Shown: piece by piece, positions 48,056 through 56,770 of the stretch
Numbering within the stretch: position 1 is the stretch's first letter
How the letters are laid out: every line of letters begins with the position of its first letter
From: Novosphingobium umbonatum
GTDB lineage: Bacteria; Pseudomonadota; Alphaproteobacteria; Sphingomonadales; Sphingomonadaceae
Reading direction: 5' to 3'
DNA length: 64,000 bases
NCBI RefSeq assembly: GCF_004005905.1
Contig: NZ_SACO01000005.1
Location: 124,001-188,000, forward strand
The notes under the pieces: model-generated
The model's database searches: none
What the model saw: the letters and a program-made list of their open reading frames with translations, nothing else
Told to the model about the DNA's origin: nothing
Made by a program: the position numbers and the translations under genes

Positions 48056-48996
48056 GCTTTTACTACCTTTTGTTCCAAAACGCCAAAGGGGGCGCTGCCA
48101 TCGGGCAGGCGGGCTTCCATCCGCACGCTGTCGCCATAGCTCATGAATTCGGTGCGCGGGGCGCCATAATCGACCATCTCGATCCCGCGCCTTTCGGCAA
48201 TGCAGGAGGAGCCGACCTCGCGGTAGGTTTCGTTGGAGACGGTGCCCGAACCGATCACCGTGCCTGCCACCAGATGGCGGGTGCGCGCGGCATGGGCGAC
48301 CAGCTCGTGGAAGCCATAGGCCATTGGTTCGCCATAGGCGTTCCCGAATGGCGCGCCATTCCATTGCACGTTTAGATGCAGGGCGGGGCGGAAATTGCGC
48401 CAATATTCGCCCAATTCATCGGGCGTGATGGCAAAGGGGGCCATGCCGCAGGGGGGCTTGGCCTGAATCCAGCCAAAACCGGTTTTCATTTCCGGTCCGG
48501 CCAGCTTGCGCAGAGACCAGTCGTTGATCTGCACCACCAGCGCGATATAGGCGCCTGCTTCGCTGGCGGGCGTGCCCATCGGTACGGCCTTGGTGATGAT
48601 GCCGAACTCGCCTTCAAAATCGATGCCCAGCGCTTCATCGGCCATGGGCACATCGGCGCGGGGGGCGTGGAATGTGTCGGAAACGCCCTGATACATTTGC
48701 GGGAAAGGCGGCTTTTCGGGGGCAACGCCCAGCACCTTGTCCATCAAGGCACCATGGCTGGGGTAGACCGAGCCATCGAGCCATTGCCATGCGCGGGGCA
48801 GGGGAGCCAGCAGGCGGTTTGCATCCAGCGCATGCGGGAAGGCGTTAATGGCGGCCAATCGGGGCGCGATGGCGTCCCAATCCTCCAGAGCGGCCTGCAA
48901 ATTGGCGACGGGGGCGGGCGCATAGGAACCGCCATCGGGCGAGACCACGATCAGGCAGCCATCCTTGCTGCCATCATCCAGAGTGGCCAGACGCAT
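48052..48996 (-). CDS. fumarylacetoacetate hydrolase family protein
   Basis: A 314-residue FAH-fold enzyme. The metal-binding acids are in GIDFEGEFGIITK, followed by QINDWSLRKLAGPEMKTGFGWIQAKPP, the usual substrate-loop signature, and the late GTVIGSGTVSNE. This fold hydrolyses beta-diketones or hydrates/decarboxylates meta-cleavage products. GGGAGA precedes the ATG. It leads the minus-strand operon, divergent from the histidinol-dehydrogenase-like gene. The fit to a ring-cleavage route is good, as two extradiol dioxygenases lie nearby. Confidence 0.92.
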   Translation of the reverse strand: MRLATLDDGSKDGCLIVVSPDGGSYAPAPVANLQAALEDWDAIAPRLAAINAFPHALDANRLLAPLPRAWQWLDGSVYPSHGALMDKVLGVAPEKPPFPQMYQGVSDTFHAPRADVPMADEALGIDFEGEFGIITKAVPMGTPASEAGAYIALVVQINDWSLRKLAGPEMKTGFGWIQAKPPCGMAPFAITPDELGEYWRNFRPALHLNVQWNGAPFGNAYGEPMAYGFHELVAHAARTRHLVAGTVIGSGTVSNETYREVGSSCIAERRGIEMVDYGAPRTEFMSYGDSVRMEARLPDGSAPFGVLEQKVVKA

Positions 48997-49070
48997 TGCA
49001 ATATTCTCCCATTCTATCCTGTTTCTATGCCTTGCTAAGTATCGCGCGCGCCTTGGGCAAAGGCTTTTGG

Positions 49071-49088
49071 TCGATAGGCATGCATCGA
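49071..49088. promoter_or_regulatory. TCGAT-N8-ATCGA inverted repeat in the FAH/dehydrogenase divergent promoter
   Basis: TCGAT-AGGCATGC-ATCGA lies between the two divergent operons, 75 bases from the FAH gene start and 75 bases from the dehydrogenase start. It has the same arms and spacing as the site upstream of the MFS gene. Confidence 0.45.
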
Positions 49089-49163
49089 TAAGATGCGATG
49101 GTCCGCGCCATGCCCCCATGCCAGAGACAAGGAAAATCAGGCATTCTATCGGGAGAATAAAAC

Positions 49164-50495
49164 ATGGCGCAATGGCTCAAGCGCGGCGCGGCTGCGGAAG
49201 CGAAGGCGGAGGCTGATCGCAAGGTCCGCGATATTGTGGAAGCGGCGCTGGCGGATATTGAAAAGCGCGGGGATGCTGCCCTGCGCGAGATGAGCATCAA
49301 ATTCGACAATTGGGACCGCGAGGATTACCGCCTTTCGCAGGCGGAGATCGACCAGGCGGTGGAGTCTTTGAGCGCACAAGAGCGCAAGGACATCGAATTC
49401 GCGCAAGCGCAGGTTCGCAATTTCGCGCAGATCCAGCGTGATAGCATGAAGGATGTGGAAGTCGAGACCATGCCCGGCGTGGTGCTTGGTCACAAGAATC
49501 TGCCGATCCAGAATGCCGGTTGCTATGTGCCCGGCGGCAAATATCCGCTGCTGGCCAGCGCGCATATGTCGGTCATCACCGCCAAGGTGGCAGGCGTGCC
49601 CCGCGTGATCACCTGCGCTCCGCCGTTTCAGGGCAAGCCCGCCCGCGCCATCGTGGCGGCGCAAGCCATGGCGGGGGCCGATGCAATCTATGCTTTGGGC
49701 GGGATTCAGGCGATTGGCGCCATGGCCATTGGCACGCAGACCATTGATCCGGTCGATATTCTGGTCGGCCCCGGCAATGCCTTTGTGGCCGAGGCCAAGC
49801 GCCAGCTGTTTGGCCGCGTGGGGATCGACCTGTTTGCAGGCCCCACCGAAACGCTGATCATCGCTGATGAAATCGGCTGCGACCCCGAAATGGCCGCCAC
49901 CGATATTCTGGGTCAGGTCGAGCATGGGCCGGACAGCCCTGGCGTGCTGCTAACCAATTCGGAGAAATTCGCCCGCGCTACGATGCAGGAAATCGAGCGC
50001 CTGCTGGAAATCCTGCCCACGGCCGACCATGCGCGCAAGGCGTGGGAGACGTTTGGCGAGGTGATCGTGGCGGAAAGCTATGAGGAAATGGTGAAAATCG
50101 CCGATGACATCGCCAGTGAGCACGTGCAGGTGATGACGCAGGACCCCGATTATTTCCTGCAGAACATGACCAATTACGGCGCGCTGTTCCTTGGCGCGCG
50201 CACCAATGTCAGCTTTGGCGACAAGGTGATCGGCACCAACCACACTTTGCCCACCAAGAAGGCGGCGCGTTACACGGGGGGCCTGTGGGTTGGCAAGTTC
50301 CTGAAAACCTGCACCTATCAGCGCGTCATCACCGACGAGGCCTCGGCCTTGGTGGGCGAATATTGCAGCCGCCTTTGTGCGCTGGAAGGTTTTGCCGGCC
50401 ATGGCGAGCAGGCCAATATCCGCGTGCGCCGCTATGGCCACCGCGATGTGCCCTATGCGGGGCAGGCCACGCCCAGCGAATTGACGGTGGCCTGA
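49164..50495 (+). CDS. histidinol-dehydrogenase-family NAD-dependent alcohol dehydrogenase
   Basis: A 443-residue member of the HisD family. Family signatures are present: [58 protein letters not shown] and [13 protein letters not shown], with [17 protein letters not shown] near the C-terminus. It stands among catabolic genes and no other his gene is present, so it is more likely an alcohol-to-acid dehydrogenase like the sulfopropanediol dehydrogenase HpsN than a histidine biosynthesis enzyme. GGGAGA precedes the ATG. It starts a five-gene plus-strand operon. Confidence 0.9.
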   Translation: MAQWLKRGAAAEAKAEADRKVRDIVEAALADIEKRGDAALREMSIKFDNWDREDYRLSQAEIDQAVESLSAQERKDIEFAQAQVRNFAQIQRDSMKDVEVETMPGVVLGHKNLPIQNAGCYVPGGKYPLLASAHMSVITAKVAGVPRVITCAPPFQGKPARAIVAAQAMAGADAIYALGGIQAIGAMAIGTQTIDPVDILVGPGNAFVAEAKRQLFGRVGIDLFAGPTETLIIADEIGCDPEMAATDILGQVEHGPDSPGVLLTNSEKFARATMQEIERLLEILPTADHARKAWETFGEVIVAESYEEMVKIADDIASEHVQVMTQDPDYFLQNMTNYGALFLGARTNVSFGDKVIGTNHTLPTKKAARYTGGLWVGKFLKTCTYQRVITDEASALVGEYCSRLCALEGFAGHGEQANIRVRRYGHRDVPYAGQATPSELTVA

Positions 50496-50498
50496 GCC

Positions 50499-51263
50499 AT
50501 GGCCCTGCCGCAAACGCCAGCCTTCAGGCTGGATGGCAGGCGGGCGCTGGTGACGGGGGCGGGGCGGGGCATTGGCCTTGCCGCCGCCGCCGCGCTGGCG
50601 CAGGCGGGCGCAGCGGTGACGCTGGTGGCGCGTTCTGCGGGCGAGATCGAGGCGGGCGCCGCCGCGATCCGTGCCGAGGGCGGGCTGGCCGAGGCCGCCG
50701 TGCTGGATGTGGGCGATTTGCGCGCGGTGGAGGCTTTCTTCGCCGCGCGGCCTGCGTTTCATGTGCTGGTGAACAATGCGGGCACCAACCGGCCCAAGCC
50801 TTTGTGGGAGGTGAGCGAGGAGGATTATGACGCGGTCCTCGACCTCAATGTCAAATCGGCCTTCTTTGTCGCGCAACATGGCGTGAAGGCGATGCTGCGT
50901 GAGGGCGTCAAGGGCAGCCTGATCCATATGGGTTCGCAGATGGGCCATGTGGGCGGCCCGCGCCGCAGCCTTTATTGCGCCAGCAAATGGGCGCTGGAGG
51001 GCATGAACAAGGCCTTTGCGCTGGATCTTGCGCCCCATGGTATCAGGTCGAACACGATCGCCCCCACTTTCATCGAAACGCCGATGACCAAGCCCTTTTT
51101 CGAGGACCAGAGCTTCCTCGACAGCGTGCTGGCCAAGATCAAGCTGGGCCGTTTGGGGCAAGTGGAGGACCTGATGGGCGCCATCACCTTCCTCGCCTGT
51201 GACGCATCGGCCCTCATCACCGGAACCAGCCTGCTCGTCGATGGCGGGTGGACGGCGGATTAA
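50499..51263 (+). CDS. SDR-family oxidoreductase
   Basis: A 254-residue short-chain dehydrogenase starting three bases after the HisD-like gene. The cofactor motif TGAGRGIG, NNAGTN, and the active site YCASK (with Ser in MGSQMG) are intact, and the C-terminal ITGTSLLVDGGWTAD is typical. It is probably a second oxidation/reduction step in the same route. Confidence 0.9.
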   Translation: MALPQTPAFRLDGRRALVTGAGRGIGLAAAAALAQAGAAVTLVARSAGEIEAGAAAIRAEGGLAEAAVLDVGDLRAVEAFFAARPAFHVLVNNAGTNRPKPLWEVSEEDYDAVLDLNVKSAFFVAQHGVKAMLREGVKGSLIHMGSQMGHVGGPRRSLYCASKWALEGMNKAFALDLAPHGIRSNTIAPTFIETPMTKPFFEDQSFLDSVLAKIKLGRLGQVEDLMGAITFLACDASALITGTSLLVDGGWTAD

Positions 51264-51274
51264 AGGATAAGCAA

Positions 51275-52426
51275 ATGTTTGAACCCTTTCCCGGTAATTA
51301 TGTGTGGAATTTGGCCACCAATCTGGCGCTGGTTTGCGGCGGCAACCATGGCGAGATTGACGAGGCCTGCCGTCCGATCCGCGAGGCGGCCAAGGCGGGG
51401 GCCGATGCCGGTTCCGCGTTGATGTTTGATAGCTGGATCGCGGTGGCCGATCAGGTGACCAAAAACGCCGATGCCGATCTGGCCGAGGGCTTTACCCTGT
51501 CGGCAGGCACCAAATATCTGCGCGCATCGGGCTATTATCTGGCCGCCGAACGCATGCAGAGCCGCGATTATGCCCCGCGCTGGGCCGCCTATGACAAGGG
51601 GTTGGAACTGTACCACAAGGGTTCGGCCTTGCGCGGGCTGCATGTGGACAAGGTCGAGATTCCCTATGAGGGCAGCGCCTATACGGCCATCTTCGTGCAT
51701 GATGGCAGCGGCACGCCGCGCCCCACGTTGGTGTCGGTCAATGGTCTGGATTCCATGAAGGAACAGGTCAATATGGCGGGCCATGGCCTGTCTAATCTGG
51801 AGCGGGGGATGAACACCCTGTTCCTTGACCAGCCCGGTACGGGTGAGGCGATCCGCAAGCGCAATCTGCCCGCCGTCTATGATGCCGAGCGCTGGGGTAG
51901 CCCTGCGTTCGACTATCTGTTGACGCGCAGCGATGTGCAGCATGACAAGATCGGCATCTTCGGCCTGTCCTTTGGCGGCTATCATGCACCGCGCATTGCC
52001 GCCAATGATCCGCGCTATGCTCTATGCGCGGTGATGGGCGCCAACCATGTGTGGGGCGAGCGCCAGCGCCAGCGTGTGGCCAATGAGGGCGAAAATCCCG
52101 TACCGCATTACTGGGATCATGTGCTCTGGGTTTTCGGCATGACCGACCGCGATGCCTTCCTCGATTATGCCGACCAGATCACGCTCAACGGGCAGGTGGA
52201 AAAGATCAAGGTGCCCTTCCTGGTCACCCATGGGGAGAATGACCGCCAGATCCCCGCTTTCAACGCCCATCTGTCCTATGATCAGGCGGTGAACAGCCCG
52301 AAGCGCCACCTGCGTATGTTCACCAAGGCGGATTTCGAGGTGGAGCATTGCGGGGCTGACAATGGCACCGGCATGCGCGATTATATCGCCGATTGGTGCG
52401 CGGCTACTTTTGCGGAAATGGGTTAA
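51275..52426 (+). CDS. alpha/beta hydrolase (FrsA/DUF1100-like)
   Basis: A 383-residue hydrolase. The N-terminal helical part (residues 1-120) precedes an alpha/beta fold with nucleophile Ser in GLSFGG, the VNGLDSMKEQ oxyanion segment, an acid in HGENDRQIP and a late His in EVEHCGADNG. The layout matches the group that includes 2,6-dihydroxypseudooxynicotine hydrolase, an enzyme that breaks a C-C bond next to a ketone. A C-C hydrolase after meta-cleavage or an acyl-chain removal step would fit. AAGGAT precedes the ATG. The stop shares one base with the next start (TAATG). Confidence 0.88.
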   Translation: MFEPFPGNYVWNLATNLALVCGGNHGEIDEACRPIREAAKAGADAGSALMFDSWIAVADQVTKNADADLAEGFTLSAGTKYLRASGYYLAAERMQSRDYAPRWAAYDKGLELYHKGSALRGLHVDKVEIPYEGSAYTAIFVHDGSGTPRPTLVSVNGLDSMKEQVNMAGHGLSNLERGMNTLFLDQPGTGEAIRKRNLPAVYDAERWGSPAFDYLLTRSDVQHDKIGIFGLSFGGYHAPRIAANDPRYALCAVMGANHVWGERQRQRVANEGENPVPHYWDHVLWVFGMTDRDAFLDYADQITLNGQVEKIKVPFLVTHGENDRQIPAFNAHLSYDQAVNSPKRHLRMFTKADFEVEHCGADNGTGMRDYIADWCAATFAEMG

Positions 52427-52833
52427 TGGCCGAGTTTACCTTTCACCACGGTGGTGTTTCGGTGCCTTCGTTGGACGAGGCAATTGACTGGTATGGCCGC
52501 GTGCTGGGTTTCGAGGTGGAGAAGCGGTTCTATATCGCGGCGGCCAAAAGCCACACTGCCATGCTGCGCAAAGGCCCGCTGCGTTTCGAGATTTTCGAGG
52601 TGGAGGGCGCTGCCGCTCTGCCCGAGGATCGCCGTTCTCCGCCCGCAGACCTGCGCACTCATGGCAACAAGCATGTGGCCTTCCGTGTCGAGGATCTGGA
52701 ACTCTTTCTGGCCGAGATGGAGGCCAAACAGGTGGACATCGCCTTTGTCGTGCGCGAAAGCTTTGGCAAAGGGTGCTTTATCCGCGACTGTGCGGGCAAT
52801 CTGATCGAATTTGTCGAGGAACCTGACGCATGA
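52426..52833 (+). CDS. small VOC-superfamily protein (glyoxalase/dioxygenase fold)
   Basis: A 135-residue single-domain vicinal-oxygen-chelate protein. Likely metal ligands are His in FHHGGVSVP, Glu in FEIFEVEG, His in NKHVAFRV and Glu in NLIEFVEE. This set suits a lyase, epimerase or isomerase. It is coupled by one-base overlap to the hydrolase upstream and by four bases (ATGA) to the ABM gene downstream. Confidence 0.88.
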   Translation: MAEFTFHHGGVSVPSLDEAIDWYGRVLGFEVEKRFYIAAAKSHTAMLRKGPLRFEIFEVEGAAALPEDRRSPPADLRTHGNKHVAFRVEDLELFLAEMEAKQVDIAFVVRESFGKGCFIRDCAGNLIEFVEEPDA

Positions 52834-53123
52834 TTTTTGAAATTGCCCGCCTGACCATCGACCCGGCCCGCGCCGCTGATTTCGAAGCCGCCGTGGCCAA
52901 GGCCGAGCCTTTCTTCCGCGCCGACAAGGGCTGCACCAGCTTTGCGCTGCAACAGGTGATCGAGGAGCCGGGCGTCTATCACCTGCTCGTCGGCTGGGTT
53001 TCGGTCGAGGCGCATATGGTCGATTTCCGCGAGACGCAGAATTTTCAGGAATGGCGCGCTCTGGCGGGGCCGTTCTTTGTCGAGCCGCCCAAGGTGGTGC
53101 ATGTGCGGAATGTGATTGGTTGA
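52830..53123 (+). CDS. antibiotic biosynthesis monooxygenase (ABM)-domain protein
   Basis: A 97-residue ABM-fold protein (IARLTIDPARAADFEAAVAKAEPFF, then YHLLVGWVSVEAHM, FRETQNFQEWRAL). Members are cofactor-free oxygenases, quinol monooxygenases (YgiN type) or isomerases. It is the last gene of the plus-strand operon and is followed by repeat copy E and a terminator hairpin. Confidence 0.88.
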   Translation: MIFEIARLTIDPARAADFEAAVAKAEPFFRADKGCTSFALQQVIEEPGVYHLLVGWVSVEAHMVDFRETQNFQEWRALAGPFFVEPPKVVHVRNVIG

Positions 53124-53134
53124 ACGGAAGTTTT

Positions 53135-53173
53135 TGCCTCCGGCGGGCAAAGGGATTCATCCCTTTGCAATCC
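53135..53173 (+). repeat. intergenic palindromic repeat, copy E
   Basis: TGCCTCCGGCGG, then arms GCAAAGGGA / TCCCTTTGC around TTCA, then AATCCC. The stem equals copy D, but the loop differs (TTCA instead of CGAG) and the orientation is opposite. Confidence 0.75.
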
Positions 53174-53216
53174 CATGAATTGGTGACCGGTCAGATAGGC
53201 TGTACTGGAAATAGAT

Positions 53217-53254
53217 AAAGCCTGCGGCGCATCTTATTGAGCGCCGCAGGCTTT
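53217..53254. terminator. strong hairpin terminator between convergent operons
   Basis: AAAGCCTGCGGCGC pairs perfectly (14 bp) with GCGCCGCAGGCTTT around ten bases, followed by AATTTTTTT on the plus strand. It ends the hydrolase-VOC-ABM operon. The inner 12-bp stem equals that of the hairpin after ligC. Confidence 0.88.
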
Positions 53255-53301
53255 AATTTTTTTGAGGTTCCCCCAACACGCAGCCCATGCTGGCCACCCG
53301 C

Positions 53302-53338
53302 AACCCATTAACGGGAGCGCGAGGGACGAGTCCCTCGC
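53302..53338 (-). repeat. intergenic palindromic repeat, copy F
   Basis: AACCCATTAACGGGAGC, then arms GCGAGGGA / TCCCTCGC around CGAG. It matches copy B. It ends 18 bases before the stop of the convergent dioxygenase gene. Confidence 0.75.
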
Positions 53339-53355
53339 ATCAACCCCTTATCTCC

Positions 53356-54426
53356 TTAAATCGCGTGCTCATCCTCTTCGCTAATCTCGGCCAGCTTGCC
53401 CAGCACCGGCACCTTGCCAGCCTTGGCCTTGCGATAGGGCTCGAAACTCTTGCGGTCGGCGTCGAACTGCATGTCCCACGGAATATCCGGCCCACGGAAG
53501 ATCGGCGGCGCATTGTTTGACCACAGCAGCGAGCCAAAGCGGAAATCCCATGCGCGCGGCACCCAATTGTCGTCCAGATAGTCGGTGTCGGCGTGATATT
53601 CGGCCTCGCCGCCTTTTCCGGGGATGTCGCAATAATAATAGATCGCGCTGGAAATGCGGTGGCGGGAAATGCCGCCGCTGCTGTTCATGCTCTCGTTCTT
53701 CCAACCCTTTTCGGCCATCAGGTTGGCGCCCAGCATCACCTCGTCAATATCGTCCATGCCAAAGGCGATATGCATGAATTTAAACGTGTCGGGCGCAAAG
53801 GGCAGGTCGCAATTGACCCAGAAGATCGAGTGATGTTCAAACGTGCCGCCCGCACGGGCAAAGATGCCCACGCCCTTGCTATGGTCGACATAGCGGAAGC
53901 CCAAGTGGCGTTCGTAAAATTCAAAGCTGCCCACATAATCGGGGCTGAAGAACACCACATGGTTGATGGTCTTTGGGATGGCTTTCTGGCGCCAGATGCG
54001 GTGTTGGTTGAAACGGGGATAGGAGGCAGGCGTGTTGACCGGCGAGGCCTCGCTATGGAACGGCCGTTTGGCCCATACGCGCAGGGCGATGGGCTGGCCA
54101 TCGGGGCAGGTGCAATGCACGGTGCCGTCGGCATCGCGCGTTACCGCCACTTCGCTGGCCAGACTTGCGGCGATGCGGTCCAGATTTTCGGCCGTATCCA
54201 CGCCCCACACCGTTTCCTTCACCCCGTTGCCAGCAAAAGGATCAGGCGAGGGCAGGCGCGGGTCGCCATGGGGCAGCACGATCAACCGGCTGCCCGATGC
54301 GAGCCGGAACACTGCCTCGCTTTCGCTGATGCTTTCGACAGGCAGGCCAAAGTCGGTCCAGAAACGGGCGTTTTCCGCCACATCATCCACGCCGAACAGG
54401 ACGGATTCTACGCCCAAGATGCTCAT
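53356..54426 (-). CDS. type I extradiol dioxygenase (VOC superfamily), first paralogue
   Basis: A 356-residue two-domain VOC protein. The iron ligands of type I extradiol dioxygenases are visible in the C-terminal domain: His156 (TINHVVFF), His219 (KFMHIAF) and Glu276 (GEAEYHAD), with spacing close to that of BphC. It should open a catechol-type ring next to the two hydroxyls. GGGGAGA precedes the ATG. It is the last gene of the run dioxygenase-2, flavin monooxygenase, dioxygenase-1. It shares layout and ligands with the protein encoded at 55.7-56.7 kb, so the two are paralogues. The substrate is unknown. Confidence 0.9.
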   Translation of the reverse strand: MSILGVESVLFGVDDVAENARFWTDFGLPVESISESEAVFRLASGSRLIVLPHGDPRLPSPDPFAGNGVKETVWGVDTAENLDRIAASLASEVAVTRDADGTVHCTCPDGQPIALRVWAKRPFHSEASPVNTPASYPRFNQHRIWRQKAIPKTINHVVFFSPDYVGSFEFYERHLGFRYVDHSKGVGIFARAGGTFEHHSIFWVNCDLPFAPDTFKFMHIAFGMDDIDEVMLGANLMAEKGWKNESMNSSGGISRHRISSAIYYYCDIPGKGGEAEYHADTDYLDDNWVPRAWDFRFGSLLWSNNAPPIFRGPDIPWDMQFDADRKSFEPYRKAKAGKVPVLGKLAEISEEDEHAI

Positions 54427-54520
54427 ACAAATCTCCCCAAGGTTTTGGCCCTTATGCGGGGCGGCAACCTTGGGGAGAAACGCATTGCATCGGATGCCAG
54501 CTATCGGCGGGGCCGAAAGG

Positions 54521-55639
54521 TTAAACCGGCTCGGCCAGTTTCTGCCGGATGCGGCTGGTTACCTCCACCGGATCGCCCGCCTGTTCGGGGTGCATTTCCC
54601 ATTCGCCCAGCTGGATGGAGGAGGTGCCCACCAGCTTGGCCCGTTCAAAGCGGCGCTGCATGAAGGCGCGCAGGGCTTCCTCAATGCCTCGTTCCCCCAG
54701 CTCTTGCGCCAGCACCACGGCATCTTCCACCGCCATGGCCGCGCCCTGGCCCAGATGCGGTGTGGCCGAATGGGCGGCATCGCCAATCAACACCACGCGG
54801 CCCTTGTACCAGGGATCGGGCATGATGCAGGCTTCCAGCGGGCGATAGACTACCAGCGCGGGATCAGTGATCGCCTTGGCCGCCTCGCCCAGCAATCCGC
54901 CATAACCGGCAAGACGCGCACGCATTTCATCGGCGAGCGTTTCAGGGGCAAAGCGCGGGTTGCCCTTTTCCTCCACCACGGCGAAAATATACATTTCCTC
55001 AGGCGTTAACGGGCAATAGCCAGCCTTGCCATTGAAGCCATTATGGCCATTGCCAAGATAGATGTCGCTCCATTCCAATCCGGCAGGGCGGGGGACGTTG
55101 TAGCGCCATACGCCTTGGCCGGTAAACTGCGGCTTGGCATCGGGCCATAGCGCCTTGCGCACCGCCGAGTAATTGCCATCGGCACCCACCACCAGATCGT
55201 AGGAGCCGCTGGTGCCATCGGAAAAGCCCAGTTCCACATGGTCACCGTAATCCTGCATGGCGGTAAAGGTCACGCCCAGACGCACCGGAATGCCCAATTC
55301 CTTCACCTTGTCGGTCAGCACCTTGTGCAGGGCAGGGCGCGTCAGGCCAAGATCGGAGGGCAGGCCGTCCACCGCGGTTTCGCCCGGCAGTTCGGCAATC
55401 ACCTTGCCGTTCACATCCACAAAGCGCGCCCCGCGATAGGCATAGCCTGCCTTGGTCGCCGCCTCGCCCACGCCCAGCACATTGAGCGCGCGGATGAAAT
55501 TGGCCTGCACGATGATGCCCACGTGATAGACTTTCCAGTCCTTGTCACGCTCCACCACTTCGCAGTCGATGCCCTGTTGATGCAGGCCAATGGCCAGAGC
55601 GAGGCCAGCAACGCCGCCGCCGATGATGCAGATGGTCAT
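54521..55639 (-). CDS. FAD-dependent aromatic monooxygenase
   Basis: A 372-residue class A flavoprotein hydroxylase. FAD motifs are present: GGGVAGL (7-13), the GADGNYSAVR DG motif, and GRVVLIGDAAHSATPHLGQG (GD motif). It resembles 4-hydroxybenzoate/salicylate-type hydroxylases, which add OH to a phenol using NAD(P)H and O2. AAGGGAGAGA precedes the ATG. It follows dioxygenase-2 by 11 bases and lies 94 bases before dioxygenase-1, so hydroxylation followed by extradiol cleavage is the natural reading. Confidence 0.92.
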   Translation of the reverse strand: MTICIIGGGVAGLALAIGLHQQGIDCEVVERDKDWKVYHVGIIVQANFIRALNVLGVGEAATKAGYAYRGARFVDVNGKVIAELPGETAVDGLPSDLGLTRPALHKVLTDKVKELGIPVRLGVTFTAMQDYGDHVELGFSDGTSGSYDLVVGADGNYSAVRKALWPDAKPQFTGQGVWRYNVPRPAGLEWSDIYLGNGHNGFNGKAGYCPLTPEEMYIFAVVEEKGNPRFAPETLADEMRARLAGYGGLLGEAAKAITDPALVVYRPLEACIMPDPWYKGRVVLIGDAAHSATPHLGQGAAMAVEDAVVLAQELGERGIEEALRAFMQRRFERAKLVGTSSIQLGEWEMHPEQAGDPVEVTSRIRQKLAEPV

Positions 55640-55650
55640 ATGTCTCTCCC

Positions 55651-56676
55651 TTATTCGGCAGCTTCGGCCAGAACCGGTTTCGGATCGGCGGGCAGGTAAC
55701 GCAGTTGATCCTCGGTAGCGTAGGCGACGTCCCATTTGGGCTCGGCCTGCAACCAATGCGGCAGATCATGCATATAGATCAGCGTGCCGAACGCCCCGTC
55801 CCACACGCGCACTTTCCAGCTATCGTCCACACAGTCGCAATCGGCGCCATATTCCATATCGCCGCCCAGTTCGGGCACGGCCAGATAGAGGAAGGCCGCG
55901 CTGGTCAACCGGTGGCGGCCAAGGCCCCAGCCGCCTTCAAAGCTGTAGCCCAGACGGTCGAGGTGGTTCTTGCCCACCATGATCTCGTCAATGTCCTCGC
56001 ATTCGAAATTGGCGTGGTGGAATTTCAACGTGCCATCAAAGCCGGGCATTTTGGCATGGGCATTGGCCATGAAAATATTGTGATGCTCATAGGCACCATC
56101 GGCGCGCATATAGACGCCAAAGCCTTTCTGCACATCGGTCAGGCGGAAGCCGAGCCGGTCGCGGTAATATTCCAGCGCTTCCTGCACATCGGGGAAGGTC
56201 CAGACCGTGTGGTGGATACGCTTGGGTACCGCGCGGGCCAGCCATTTTCGCGGCTGGTTGAGGCGGCCGACATGGCCGGGCGTGTTGCTGGGGCTGGGCG
56301 CGCCATGGACGGCGCGTGGCTGCCACACTTGCACCCCGATCGCCTGACCAAAGGGGGTGACGAAATGGGTTATGCCTTCGGCATCGGTGGTCAACACATG
56401 GTCGCGGGCCAGATCGGCCTGTAGCCGCGCCATGGCCTCCGCGCTGTCCACGCTCCAGATGCATTCATGCACGCCCACGCCGGTTTGTGCCGTGCCTTTG
56501 GGCAAATCCGCATGGCCGCGCAGCAACAGGCGCACCTGCGCGCCATTCATCGTTTCAAAACGGGCGGAGGTGGCATCCTCCTCGATCTTGCGCAGGCCGT
56601 AATCGGTGAAAAAGCGGGTGGTGGTGGCCAGATCATCGACCAGAAACACCAGTCGCCGGATTCCGGTAATCGCCAT
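55651..56676 (-). CDS. type I extradiol dioxygenase (VOC superfamily), second paralogue
   Basis: A 341-residue paralogue of the other dioxygenase. The ligands are His156 (RIHHTVWTF), His221 (KFHHANFE) and Glu275 (GDMEYGAD). The segment SNTPGHVGRLNQPRKW matches VNTPASYPRFNQHRIW of the other copy. GGAGAGATGCC precedes the ATG. It is the first gene of this run; its upstream 148 bases hold a palindrome and probably the promoter. Two such enzymes may act on two different ring-hydroxylated intermediates, or one may have changed role. Confidence 0.9.
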   Translation of the reverse strand: MAITGIRRLVFLVDDLATTTRFFTDYGLRKIEEDATSARFETMNGAQVRLLLRGHADLPKGTAQTGVGVHECIWSVDSAEAMARLQADLARDHVLTTDAEGITHFVTPFGQAIGVQVWQPRAVHGAPSPSNTPGHVGRLNQPRKWLARAVPKRIHHTVWTFPDVQEALEYYRDRLGFRLTDVQKGFGVYMRADGAYEHHNIFMANAHAKMPGFDGTLKFHHANFECEDIDEIMVGKNHLDRLGYSFEGGWGLGRHRLTSAAFLYLAVPELGGDMEYGADCDCVDDSWKVRVWDGAFGTLIYMHDLPHWLQAEPKWDVAYATEDQLRYLPADPKPVLAEAAE

Positions 56677-56756
56677 ATCGGCATCTCTCCTGTTGTGAAA
56701 CCGCGCCATGTTGCGCGCCTGTGAACAAGAGATGATGCCGATGGGCCTTGTGTTTC

Positions 56757-56770
56757 TTGATCCCGATCAA
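56757..56770. promoter_or_regulatory. TTGATC-CC-GATCAA palindrome upstream of dioxygenase-2
   Basis: A perfect 14-base inverted repeat about 80 bases upstream of the dioxygenase-2 start, in a 148-base gap rich in GATT/AATC motifs (56782-56808). Its position suits a regulator of the dioxygenase-monooxygenase operon, such as the NodD-like LysR or HxlR protein encoded nearby. Confidence 0.4.

Noticed and set aside
49164..50495. Histidine biosynthesis hisD
   Set aside because: No other his gene is near, and operon partners are an SDR, a hydrolase, a VOC and an ABM protein.
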